A stretch of DNA of 64,000 bases from Bacteroidales bacterium (GTDB lineage: Bacteria > Bacteroidota > Bacteroidia > Bacteroidales > UBA3663). The stretch lies in the NCBI GenBank assembly GCA_017618715.1, contig JAFZTS010000024.1, forward strand, positions 1 to 64,000. The letters run 5' to 3'. The notes beneath the pieces were generated by a model. That model did not search any database, had not been told where the DNA came from, and saw only the letters and a list, made by a program, of their open reading frames with translations. Each line of letters begins with the position of its first letter. Position 1 is the stretch's first letter. Below are positions 26,353-34,345 of this stretch, one piece after another. A program made the position numbers and the translations under genes.

Positions 26353-27066
26353 ATGGAAGGATTCTATGAGATGATCATGAGCCCCCATATCAATCTGGTG
26401 GGAGCTATCTACAAGATGCTGCTCAGCCTTGTGCTGGGTGGCATGATTGGTTTGGAGCGTCATCACAAGGGGCAATTCGCCGGCATGCGAACTTTCTCGC
26501 TGATTTGCATGGGCGCCACGATGGCAATGCTTGTGTCGATCTATATCCCTCAGGAGTACTTGGGTCTCAAGAATGGCGACCCTGGACGCATCGCTGCCCA
26601 AGTCGTTTCGGGTGTTGGCTTTTTGGGTGCAGGTGCCATCATCCAGATGAAGGGTTCAGTGAAGGGCCTTACTACTGCAGCCGGTATCTGGATGACCGCC
26701 TCCATCGGCTTGGCAATTGGAGCAGGGATGTATATCATTTCGACGGTGGCAACACTGCTTATCATCTTCGTCCTCTCGTATGCCGACCGCTATGTGACGC
26801 GGTTTATCCGTGCAGGCGAAAGCAAGATTATCCGTGTGAAGATCTCAGGCATCGTTAATGATATAAGCACCTTCCGCAACATGCTTCAAAGCTACAGCAT
26901 CCACATTTCTGATGAGTTTCTCCGCTTCAATTATACCGAGGGGCAAACTATCATCAATTTTGTGGTCGTCTCTTACGGCAAGCCTAACTATGTTGCGTTG
27001 TTCAACGAGATTCACCAACTGGACAATGTAGCTTCGGTGACTCTATCCAACGAATTGAACAATTAA
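26353..27066 (+). CDS. MgtC/SapB family membrane protein
   Basis: The protein has 237 residues with four to five N-terminal membrane helices. Family motifs are GGMIGLERHHKGQFAGMRT, the GDPGRIAAQVVSGVGFLGAG block and VKGLTTAAGIWMTASIG. The C-terminal roughly 85 residues form a soluble ACT-like domain. MgtC proteins are linked to survival in low magnesium and to regulation of ATP synthase or phosphate uptake in other bacteria; the role here is not shown by context. Confidence 0.88.
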   Translation: MEGFYEMIMSPHINLVGAIYKMLLSLVLGGMIGLERHHKGQFAGMRTFSLICMGATMAMLVSIYIPQEYLGLKNGDPGRIAAQVVSGVGFLGAGAIIQMKGSVKGLTTAAGIWMTASIGLAIGAGMYIISTVATLLIIFVLSYADRYVTRFIRAGESKIIRVKISGIVNDISTFRNMLQSYSIHISDEFLRFNYTEGQTIINFVVVSYGKPNYVALFNEIHQLDNVASVTLSNELNN

Positions 27067-27161
27067 GTGGGCTCATATCCTTTCATTTTGTAATGATGGA
27101 ATACCGAAAGGCCCTTGTTAAGGTGTAATTATTGACTTTTTGCCATTTTTTGCCCGATTTA

Positions 27162-27193
27162 TTTGGTCAATTCAAGGAATTGCATTTAATTTG
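27162..27193 (+). promoter_or_regulatory. Probable promoter of the lplA-gcv operon
   Basis: TTTG (27162-27165), a 20-nt gap, then TTAATTTG (27186-27193). The second position of the -7 element departs from TAnnTTTG, so the match is partial. The start codon of lplA is 20 bases downstream. The rest of the 147-base gap after the MgtC gene is A/T rich with no other feature seen. Confidence 0.55.
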
Positions 27194-27213
27194 CAACAAG
27201 AAACTAAAGTACT

Positions 27214-28224
27214 ATGCATTTCCCAGCTTGCTTTGTAGAGCTTCCGTGCCATGAGGTTGCCGCTCGCGCACCCTTCTACCTTGCTGCCGAGGAGTGGATA
27301 GCCAGCCATTTGCCTGCCGACAATTACCTCTTCACGTGGCAACTTGGTCGTACCGTGGTGATGGGCCGTAACCAGGTGGCCCATCAGGAAGTGAACCTTG
27401 ATTTCTGTCGTGAGAATCACATCGATGTCATTCGCCGAAAAAGCGGGGGTGGTGCAATCTTCGCCGACGAGGGCAACATCATGATTAGCTTTGTTACCAG
27501 CCAAGGCAAGGTGGAGCCCATCTTTATGGAATATGCCACCACTGTCTCACGAAGCCTGAACGAATTGGGTGCACATACAGAGGTTCATGGTCGCAACGAT
27601 GTAATCCTCATGGGTAAGGGAAAGGTTTGCGGCAATGCTTTCTATCGTTTGGCCGACCGTAACATCGTGCATGGAACGATGCTTTACGACACCGATCCGC
27701 AGTTGATGCAAGGAGCGTTGCATTCCAATCCGCAGAAACTGCAGGCCAAGGGCGTCAGCAGCATTCGCGCTCGTGTGGGAGTGTTGAAAGGTAATCTGAA
27801 CGTGCCGATGGGTCTCAGTGAAGCCGAAGAGGTGGCGTGGTTGAGAAACCAGTTGCGCATGAAACTTACCGACCGTTCCATCCAGCTTCCTCACTCAGCT
27901 ATCTCAGAAATAAAGCAAATTGAACTTGGGTATTATGCCGAAGAGTTCCTTTTGGGCAGTTCAGCACGCGACGAAGAGGTTCGAATGGCACGCATTGAAG
28001 GCTGCGGGACGCTTGAGATACATTTCGAACTGAAGGGTAGTCTGATACGAAAAGTGCGACTCACGGGCGACTTCTTCGAGACGTCTGATGCGCAAAAGGC
28101 TTTTACGGAAGCCTTTGTGGGTATTCCTTTCACCAAAGAGAGTCTCAAAGAGGCCATGGATCGGAATCATCCCGAACGATCTATACGCAATCTCAATCAG
28201 GAACAGCTGTTCAGCATGATTTGA
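27214..28224 (+). CDS. lplA: Lipoate-protein ligase
   Basis: The protein has 336 residues. The catalytic domain has RRKSGGGAIFADEGNIMISF (the RR.SGGGAV.HD..N block of lipoate ligases), MGKGKVCGNAF and HGTMLYDTD. A C-terminal accessory domain follows from about residue 250. It activates free lipoate with ATP and attaches it to a protein lysine. Placement in front of gcvT-gcvH-gcvPA-gcvPB-lpd strongly suggests that GcvH is its main target, although other lipoyl proteins elsewhere may be served too. Confidence 0.9.
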   Translation: MHFPACFVELPCHEVAARAPFYLAAEEWIASHLPADNYLFTWQLGRTVVMGRNQVAHQEVNLDFCRENHIDVIRRKSGGGAIFADEGNIMISFVTSQGKVEPIFMEYATTVSRSLNELGAHTEVHGRNDVILMGKGKVCGNAFYRLADRNIVHGTMLYDTDPQLMQGALHSNPQKLQAKGVSSIRARVGVLKGNLNVPMGLSEAEEVAWLRNQLRMKLTDRSIQLPHSAISEIKQIELGYYAEEFLLGSSARDEEVRMARIEGCGTLEIHFELKGSLIRKVRLTGDFFETSDAQKAFTEAFVGIPFTKESLKEAMDRNHPERSIRNLNQEQLFSMI

Positions 28225-28252
28225 ATGAACCACAACTTTACAAATTATATCT

Positions 28253-29344
28253 ATGGAAGATAAGAAAACATGTCTTTATGACCGTCACGTGAGCTTGGGT
28301 GCCAAGATGGTTCCATTCGGTGGCTTTGTGATGCCACTCCAGTATTCTGACATTGCCGACGAGCACATCGCAGTCCGCACCGCTTGTGGCGTGTTCGACG
28401 TGAGCCACATGGGCGAGGTGCTTGTCACTGGACCTGAGGCCGAACGCTTCGTGCAGCATATTTTCACCAACGATGTGGCTGGTGCCCCTGTTGGCAAGAT
28501 TTTCTATGGCATGATGCTCCACGAGAATGGCGGCACTGTCGATGACCTTTTGGTTTATAAGGAGGCCGATAACCGCTTCTTCCTCGTCATCAATGCAGCT
28601 AATATCGATAAGGATTACGCTTGGATTGTCGAGCAAGCCAAGGCTTTCGATGTCGTTACCGAGAACCAGAGCGATTACTATGGACAGCTTGCCGTACAGG
28701 GCCCGCAATCGGAACGTGTAGTCGAGGAGGTGCTGGGTCTGCCTTGCGCCGAGCTCGTTTTCTACACCTTCAAGAAGTTGGATGTCGGCGGAGAGACCAT
28801 CATCGTCAGCCGCACTGGTTACACAGGCGAGGATGGCTTTGAGATTTACGGTTCACACGCCTTCACTGTGGCTCAATGGGACAAGCTCATCGAGAGCGGT
28901 CGTGTGAAGCCTTGCGGTCTGGGTTGCCGCGACACCTTGCGCTTTGAGGTGGGCCTTCCTCTTTATGGTGACGAACTGACCGACGAGCTTAGCCCTATCG
29001 AGGCAGGCTTGGGCATGTTCGTGAAACTCGATAAGGAGGAGTTTGTCGGCAAGGAGGCTTGTGCAAAGCAAAAGGCCGAAGGAGTCACCCGCAAGGTGGT
29101 TGGCATTGAACTTGAAGGACGTGCCATCCCACGTCATGGCTACGATGTGGTAGTGGGTGACGAAGTGGTCGGCACTGTCACCACTGGTTACAATTCCATC
29201 TCGACAGGCAAGAGTGTCTGCATGGCCCTTGTTAAGATCGATTATGCAAAGCTGGGCACCCCCGTGCAGGTACGCATCCACCGCAAGCTTCAGCCAGGAG
29301 TGGTGGTCAAGAAGAAATTCTACGAGAAATCATATAAGAAATAA
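28253..29344 (+). CDS. gcvT: Glycine cleavage T protein (aminomethyltransferase)
   Basis: The protein has 363 residues. Landmarks are GAKMVPFGGFVMPLQYSD, the GVFDVSHMGE block, SRTGYTGEDGFEIY and LGCRDTLRFEVGLPLYG. It takes the aminomethyl group from the H protein lipoyl arm and passes it to tetrahydrofolate, releasing ammonia. It starts 28 bases after lplA and is followed by gcvH after 20 bases. Confidence 0.95.
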   Translation: MEDKKTCLYDRHVSLGAKMVPFGGFVMPLQYSDIADEHIAVRTACGVFDVSHMGEVLVTGPEAERFVQHIFTNDVAGAPVGKIFYGMMLHENGGTVDDLLVYKEADNRFFLVINAANIDKDYAWIVEQAKAFDVVTENQSDYYGQLAVQGPQSERVVEEVLGLPCAELVFYTFKKLDVGGETIIVSRTGYTGEDGFEIYGSHAFTVAQWDKLIESGRVKPCGLGCRDTLRFEVGLPLYGDELTDELSPIEAGLGMFVKLDKEEFVGKEACAKQKAEGVTRKVVGIELEGRAIPRHGYDVVVGDEVVGTVTTGYNSISTGKSVCMALVKIDYAKLGTPVQVRIHRKLQPGVVVKKKFYEKSYKK

Positions 29345-29364
29345 TAATCAAAACCTCAAGAAAA

Positions 29365-29742
29365 ATGGCAAAAGTTATTGAAGGCCTCTTTTATGCAGAG
29401 AGCCACGAGTACGTAAGAGTGGAAGGCGAGTATGGCTACGTCGGCATCACCGATTATGCACAGTCCCAGTTGGGCAATGTGGTATATGTTGATATGCCGG
29501 AGGTTGACGACGAAGTGACTGCAGGCGAGGAGTTCGGTGCTGTGGAGTCGGTCAAGGCTGCCAGTGACCTTTTCTCACCCGTTTCTGGAACCGTTGTCGA
29601 AATCAACGAAGCTCTCGAAGAGCAGCCTGAGCTGATCAACGCCGATGCTTTCGAGAACTGGATTATCAAAGTGAAGCTTTCAGATCCTTCTGAACTTGAC
29701 AACCTCCTCGATGCCAAGGCTTACGAGGCAATTTGCGAGTAA
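29365..29742 (+). CDS. gcvH: Glycine cleavage H protein (lipoyl carrier)
   Basis: The protein has 125 residues, the usual size. The lipoyl site is GAVESVKAASDLFSPVSG with Lys64 as the attachment point. It carries the aminomethyl group between the P, T and L proteins. Its stop codon lies two bases before the gcvPA ATG. Confidence 0.97.
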   Translation: MAKVIEGLFYAESHEYVRVEGEYGYVGITDYAQSQLGNVVYVDMPEVDDEVTAGEEFGAVESVKAASDLFSPVSGTVVEINEALEEQPELINADAFENWIIKVKLSDPSELDNLLDAKAYEAICE

Positions 29743-29744
29743 AT

Positions 29745-31064
29745 ATGTTTAAATATTTCCCCCATACGACCGATGACATTCAGCAGATGCTGGGTGTCAT
29801 TGGTGTTCAGAGCCTCGATGACCTCTATGCCGAGATCCCTGAGGAACTGAAACTGAAACGTGACCTCGACATTCCTTCCGAGAAGTCGGAGGTCGAGGTG
29901 CGCAAGATCATTGGAGACCTGACTGCCCAGAACAAGCCGCTCCTCTGCTTTGCTGGAGGTGGCGTCTATGACCATTATACACCGAGTGTGGTTCCGTTCC
30001 TTGCCAGTCGCAGTGAGTTCTCGACCAGCTATACTCCCTATCAGGCCGAAATTTCGCAGGGTACCCTCCAGTACATCTTCGAGTATCAGACCATGATGGC
30101 CGACCTCACAGGTATGGATCTGTCGAATGCCTCGATGTACGATGGCACTACTGCTACAGCTGAGGCAATAATGATGTGTGTGGCTCAGGCCAAGAAGCGT
30201 AATAAGGTGCTCATCTCCGCGACATCCAATCCGCAGGTGCTGCGCGTTGTCGAGACCTACGCCCACTATCATGAAGTAGAACTTGTGAAAGTGCCGGCTA
30301 AGAACGGCATTATGGACAAGGACATCGCTCGCGAACTCATCGAGAAGAATGACGTGGCAGGTCTTATCGTCAGCCAGCCCAACTATTACGGCATCATCGA
30401 GGACTTCACAGGCCTTGCTGACCTCTGCCATGCTCATAAGGCGCTCTTTGCCATCAATACGATGGCCAGCGCGTTGGGCGTGCTCCGTTCGCCGGGCGAA
30501 TGGGGAGCCGACATTGCATGTGGCGATGCACAGAGTCTCGGTATCCCGATGAACTACGGTGGTCCCTACATCGGCTATCTTTGCACCAAGAACGAGCTGG
30601 TGCGCAAGATGCCCGGTCGCCTTGTTGGAGCTACCACCGATGCCGACGGACGTCGTGCTTTCGTGCTCACCATGCAGGCCCGCGAGCAGCACATCCGTCG
30701 CGAGAAGGCTACGAGCAATATCTGCACGGCTCAAGGTTTCATGTGCCTCTTTGTTGCCTCTTATCTCAGCCTGATGGGCGAGAAGGGACTGCGTGAGGTC
30801 AATGAGCAGAGCTATGCCGGTGCTCATTATCTGCATAATGCGCTGCTCAAGACCGGTAAATTCGAGGATGCTTTTGGCCCACAAACCTTCCTCAACGAGT
30901 TTACCGTGCGTGTCAAGTGTGATGCCAAGACGTTGCGCAAGACTTTGGCCGAACGTGGTTTCCTCTTCGGTGTTGAAACCGAGGGTATGCCCGACTGCCT
31001 CACCATCGCCGTCACCGAAATGCGTTCGAAACAGGAAATCGATTCACTCATCTCTAATCTGTAA
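29745..31064 (+). CDS. gcvPA: Glycine dehydrogenase (decarboxylating) subunit 1
   Basis: The protein has 439 residues from MFKYFPHTTDD; an earlier GTG/ATG-like start inside gcvH is rejected. Family landmarks are FAGGGVYDHYTPSVV, TSYTPYQAEISQGTLQ and GDAQSLGIPMNYGGPYIGY. This is the alpha half of the split P protein, which pairs with GcvPB to decarboxylate glycine with pyridoxal phosphate. Split P proteins are common in many bacteria and this is not a broken gene. Confidence 0.95.
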   Translation: MFKYFPHTTDDIQQMLGVIGVQSLDDLYAEIPEELKLKRDLDIPSEKSEVEVRKIIGDLTAQNKPLLCFAGGGVYDHYTPSVVPFLASRSEFSTSYTPYQAEISQGTLQYIFEYQTMMADLTGMDLSNASMYDGTTATAEAIMMCVAQAKKRNKVLISATSNPQVLRVVETYAHYHEVELVKVPAKNGIMDKDIARELIEKNDVAGLIVSQPNYYGIIEDFTGLADLCHAHKALFAINTMASALGVLRSPGEWGADIACGDAQSLGIPMNYGGPYIGYLCTKNELVRKMPGRLVGATTDADGRRAFVLTMQAREQHIRREKATSNICTAQGFMCLFVASYLSLMGEKGLREVNEQSYAGAHYLHNALLKTGKFEDAFGPQTFLNEFTVRVKCDAKTLRKTLAERGFLFGVETEGMPDCLTIAVTEMRSKQEIDSLISNL

Positions 31065-31069
31065 GGGCT

Positions 31070-32548
31070 ATGAACAACGTATATTATGGAAAACTCGTAT
31101 TCGAGTTGTCAAAGCCAGGACGTGTAGGATATTCTCTTCCCAAGTCCGAGATCAGTGGATACAGTCTTAACGAGCTGCCCGAAGCACTGCAACGTCAGGG
31201 CAAGACCATCCTTCCAGAGTGTGACGAACTCACCGTAGTGCGTCATTACACCAACATGTCGAACAACAATTTCGGCGTTGATACGGGCTTCTATCCCTTG
31301 GGGTCTTGTACGATGAAATACAATCCGAAGATCAACGAGGAGCTTTGTGCCCTCCCTGCCTTCAATCGTCATCCTTCCACACCCGTAGAGTTTGTGCAGG
31401 GTAGCCTGAAGGTGTATGATGAGGTACAAAAGACACTGTCTGAGATCTCTGGCCTTTCACGTTTCACCCTCAATCCTTATGCCGGTGCACATGGAGAACT
31501 TACTGGCCTGATGGTAATCAAGTCCTATCACCAGCAGCGCGGTGACAACGCCCGCACCAAGATCATCGTGCCCAATTCGGCACATGGAACCAACCCGGCT
31601 TCTGCTGCAGTTGCTGGTTTCAAGGTGGTGGAAGTGAAGAGTCTCGCCGATGGTACTGTCGATGTGGAGGATCTCAAGCCGCTGCTTGGACCCGATGTAG
31701 CCGGCATGATGATGACCAATCCGAATACCCTCGGCATCTTCGAGAGGAATATTCCTGAGATTGCTCGCCTCGTGCACGATTGTGGCGGCCTGATGTACTA
31801 CGATGGTGCCAACCTTAACCCGATGCTCGGCGTTTGCCGTCCAGGAGATATGGGCTTCGACGTGATGCACATCAACCTGCACAAGACCTTCTCCACACCT
31901 CATGGTGGTGGTGGTCCTGGAAGTGGCCCCGTGGGTGTACGCAAGGGTTTGGAGCATCTGTTGCCTAACCCGCAGGTTGAGAAGTTGGCCGATGGCTCTT
32001 ATACGCTGCAATGTGGAAAGAATTCTCTCGGAAGTATTTCAACATTTCTCAGCAACTTCACCGTCATCATTCGTGCATACGCTTACCTGCTCTCACTCGG
32101 CAAGGAGAATGTCCCGATGGCTGGCAAACTGTCCGTACTCAACGCCAACTACATCAAGGAGTGTCTCCGTAGCCATTACGAGCTACCCATTGAGGGGCTT
32201 TGCAAGCATGAGTTCGTTTTCGACGGTCTGCGTCCAGAATTCGGTGGCGACCATCACGATGACAGCCATGTCACCACGCTTGACGTGGCAAAGCGTCTCC
32301 TCGATTACGGCTTCCATGCGCCCACCATCTATTTCCCGTTGCTCTTCCATGAGGCACTGATGATCGAGCCCACCGAGACTGAGAGCAAGGACACGCTTGA
32401 TGACTTCATCGCCGTGATGAAACGTATCGCTGAAGAGGCACGCGACGATCGCGAGATGGTCAAGACCGCTCCTCACCACACGCCCATCCGTCGTCTCGAC
32501 GATGTGAAGGCTGTCAGGGAGCCCAAGTTTACTTTCAAGAATCTCTAA
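31070..32548 (+). CDS. gcvPB: Glycine dehydrogenase (decarboxylating) subunit 2
   Basis: The protein has 492 residues. The pyridoxal phosphate lysine is Lys272 in INLHKTFSTPHGGGGPGSG. Other landmarks are FYPLGSCTMKYNPK and PNSAHGTNPASA. It is the beta half of the P protein and carries the cofactor. It starts five bases after gcvPA. Confidence 0.95.
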   Translation: MNNVYYGKLVFELSKPGRVGYSLPKSEISGYSLNELPEALQRQGKTILPECDELTVVRHYTNMSNNNFGVDTGFYPLGSCTMKYNPKINEELCALPAFNRHPSTPVEFVQGSLKVYDEVQKTLSEISGLSRFTLNPYAGAHGELTGLMVIKSYHQQRGDNARTKIIVPNSAHGTNPASAAVAGFKVVEVKSLADGTVDVEDLKPLLGPDVAGMMMTNPNTLGIFERNIPEIARLVHDCGGLMYYDGANLNPMLGVCRPGDMGFDVMHINLHKTFSTPHGGGGPGSGPVGVRKGLEHLLPNPQVEKLADGSYTLQCGKNSLGSISTFLSNFTVIIRAYAYLLSLGKENVPMAGKLSVLNANYIKECLRSHYELPIEGLCKHEFVFDGLRPEFGGDHHDDSHVTTLDVAKRLLDYGFHAPTIYFPLLFHEALMIEPTETESKDTLDDFIAVMKRIAEEARDDREMVKTAPHHTPIRRLDDVKAVREPKFTFKNL

Positions 32549-32563
32549 CACCCTTTTCCCTTT

Positions 32564-32636
32564 ATCACGAATTTGCGAATTAGCGATTTTGGGGGTGTAA
32601 GCTAACCGATTATTCATTAATTCTCAAATTCGTGAT
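32564..32636. repeat. 12-bp perfect inverted repeat in the gcvPB-lpd spacer
   Basis: ATCACGAATTTG (32564-32575) and CAAATTCGTGAT (32625-32636) are exact reverse complements separated by 49 nt. A second pair, CACCC right after the gcvPB stop codon and GGGTG near 32593-32597, can nest around the left arm. This may be a transcript-processing or attenuation site before lpd, or a dispersed repeat of the genome. Confidence 0.6.
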
Positions 32637-32646
32637 TAAATAGCTT

Positions 32647-33993
32647 ATGGATCTAATCATTATCGGAGCTGGCCCAGGTGGCTACGAGATGGCTGTCCGT
32701 GCCGCTAAGGCAGGATTGAAGACCGTGGTCATCGAGAAGGCCGCGTTGGGCGGCACTTGCCTCAATGCAGGCTGTATTCCCACGAAGTGTCTGTGTCATT
32801 CGGCCGAAGTGCACGATGAAGTTGTTGCAGCAGGTTATGCCGATGCTTCTGTTGATATTGCAGCCCTTGTGGCACGTAAGGATAGTGTGGTTGAGAAACT
32901 GCGTGCAGGTGTCGCCATGCTGATGAAGACGCCTGGCATTACGTTCGTCGAGGGCGAGGCTCGCTTTGTCGATGCACATACGGTAGCTGTGCTAAAGGCC
33001 GATGGGGCAGAGGAACAATTCACGGCTCCCAATGTCATCATCGCCACAGGAAGCGTGACAAAGTTCCTTCCCATTCCTGGTGCTCATGCCCAGGGTGTAA
33101 TCACTTCGACCGAGGCTCTCAATCTCACAAGCCTGCCCCGTCGTCTCTGCATCATCGGAGGCGGCGTCATCGGCATGGAGTTCGCCAGCATCTACCGCAG
33201 TTTCGGCGTGGAAGTAGAAGTGGTAGAGTTTATGAAGGAGATTCTTCCTGCTTTCGATCGTGACATCGCTAAGCGCTTGCGTACTTCACTCAAGAAGCGT
33301 GGCATCGGTTTCCATGTGGGAGCAGCCGCCAAGGCCATCTATGAAGGAACTCCTATGCGCGTCGAATATGAGGAGAAGGGTAAGCTTCAGTCGCTCGAAT
33401 GTGACCTCGTACTGATGGCTGTAGGTCGTGGTGCCAATGTCGAGGCCATCAATCTCGATGACATTGGCATAGAGTATTCGCGTCGCGGTATTACCGTCGA
33501 TGCGGATATGCAGACCAACGTCCCAGGCGTTTATGCCATCGGAGATGTCAATGGTCTGTGTCAGCTCGCCCATGCCGCCACTTTCCAAGGTTATTGTGCA
33601 CTTCAGCATATTCTTCATCCCGATGAAGCCAATCCTTATCACGATGCGTTGAAAGTGATTCCCGCAGCGGTGTTCACTACGCCCGAAGTGGCGATGGTGG
33701 GTCAGACCGAAGAGCAGCTCACCGAGGCAGGCATAGAATACCGTGCTCTCAAGGCATTCTACCGTGCCAACGGCAAGGCACTCTCAATGGATGCCGACGA
33801 CGGTTTGGCTAAGCTTCTTGTCAGCCCTGAGGGTACTATTCTTGGTGCCCATATACTTGGTGCCCATGCCAGTGACATGATTCATGAAGTTACCGTTCTT
33901 ATGCGTCGTGGCGGCTCTATCCACGACATTGCCCAAACTGTCCATGCTCATCCTTCGCTCAGCGAGATACTTCTTGCTGCTGCCGAGGCATGA
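32647..33993 (+). CDS. lpd: Dihydrolipoyl dehydrogenase (glycine cleavage L protein)
   Basis: The protein has 448 residues. FAD-binding GAGPGGYEMAVRAAKAG is at the N-terminus, and the redox disulphide is GGTCLNAGCIPTK (Cys38-Cys43). NAD-binding GGGVIGMEFASIYRSFG and the C-terminal active-site HAHPSLSEI follow. It reoxidises the lipoyl arm of GcvH. Its position as last gene of the gcv cluster makes it the dedicated L protein, though it could also serve 2-oxoacid dehydrogenases. Confidence 0.95.
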   Translation: MDLIIIGAGPGGYEMAVRAAKAGLKTVVIEKAALGGTCLNAGCIPTKCLCHSAEVHDEVVAAGYADASVDIAALVARKDSVVEKLRAGVAMLMKTPGITFVEGEARFVDAHTVAVLKADGAEEQFTAPNVIIATGSVTKFLPIPGAHAQGVITSTEALNLTSLPRRLCIIGGGVIGMEFASIYRSFGVEVEVVEFMKEILPAFDRDIAKRLRTSLKKRGIGFHVGAAAKAIYEGTPMRVEYEEKGKLQSLECDLVLMAVGRGANVEAINLDDIGIEYSRRGITVDADMQTNVPGVYAIGDVNGLCQLAHAATFQGYCALQHILHPDEANPYHDALKVIPAAVFTTPEVAMVGQTEEQLTEAGIEYRALKAFYRANGKALSMDADDGLAKLLVSPEGTILGAHILGAHASDMIHEVTVLMRRGGSIHDIAQTVHAHPSLSEILLAAAEA

Positions 33994-34028
33994 GGCAGTT
34001 AATTAATTACACATATAATTATAAATGT

Positions 34029-34061
34029 GAGCTCACGTGGTTTTGACTACGTGGGCTCTTT
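34029..34061 (+). terminator. Intrinsic terminator after lpd
   Basis: GAGCTCACGT (34029-34038) pairs with ACGTGGGCTC (34049-34058) at nine Watson-Crick positions plus one G-T pair, and TTT follows. It lies 36 bases after the lpd stop codon and ends the lplA-gcv-lpd transcript. The rest of 34062-34267 is A/T rich; a 60-codon frame there has no support. Confidence 0.75.
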
Positions 34062-34267
34062 CAATTTCCATCGAAAAGAGGATATGGTGAATCATATTGA
34101 TAGTATATTCGCTGGTTCTCCTGACATTTTGTTTGCAATGCTTTCGGAAAAGTGCGCTATCGATTTTTCAATTTGTTATTATATTATAAATTATGTAGTG
34201 TTTTTATAGGTTTTTCAAGAAAAATCGAGAAAAATAGTGTTTTTTTCGAAAAATTCTTTCAAAAAAG

Positions 34268-34297
34268 TTTGTCGTATCATTTTATTGCATATCTTTG
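34268..34297 (+). promoter_or_regulatory. Bacteroidetes-type promoter of the subtilase gene
   Basis: TTTG (34268-34271), an 18-nt gap, then TATCTTTG (34290-34297), in an A/T-rich region. The ATG is at 34346, leaving a leader of about 40 nt. Confidence 0.75.
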
Positions 34298-34345
34298 TGG
34301 CGTTTTTTTACACAACAATTACTACTACCTCAAAACTGATTCATT

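Noticed and set aside
29745..32548. Split glycine dehydrogenase as a frameshifted gene
   Set aside because: The two frames correspond to the well-known separate GcvPA and GcvPB subunits, each with its own start and full landmarks.
34027..34209. 60-codon plus frame after lpd
   Set aside because: It starts inside the terminator hairpin of lpd and has no recognisable features.
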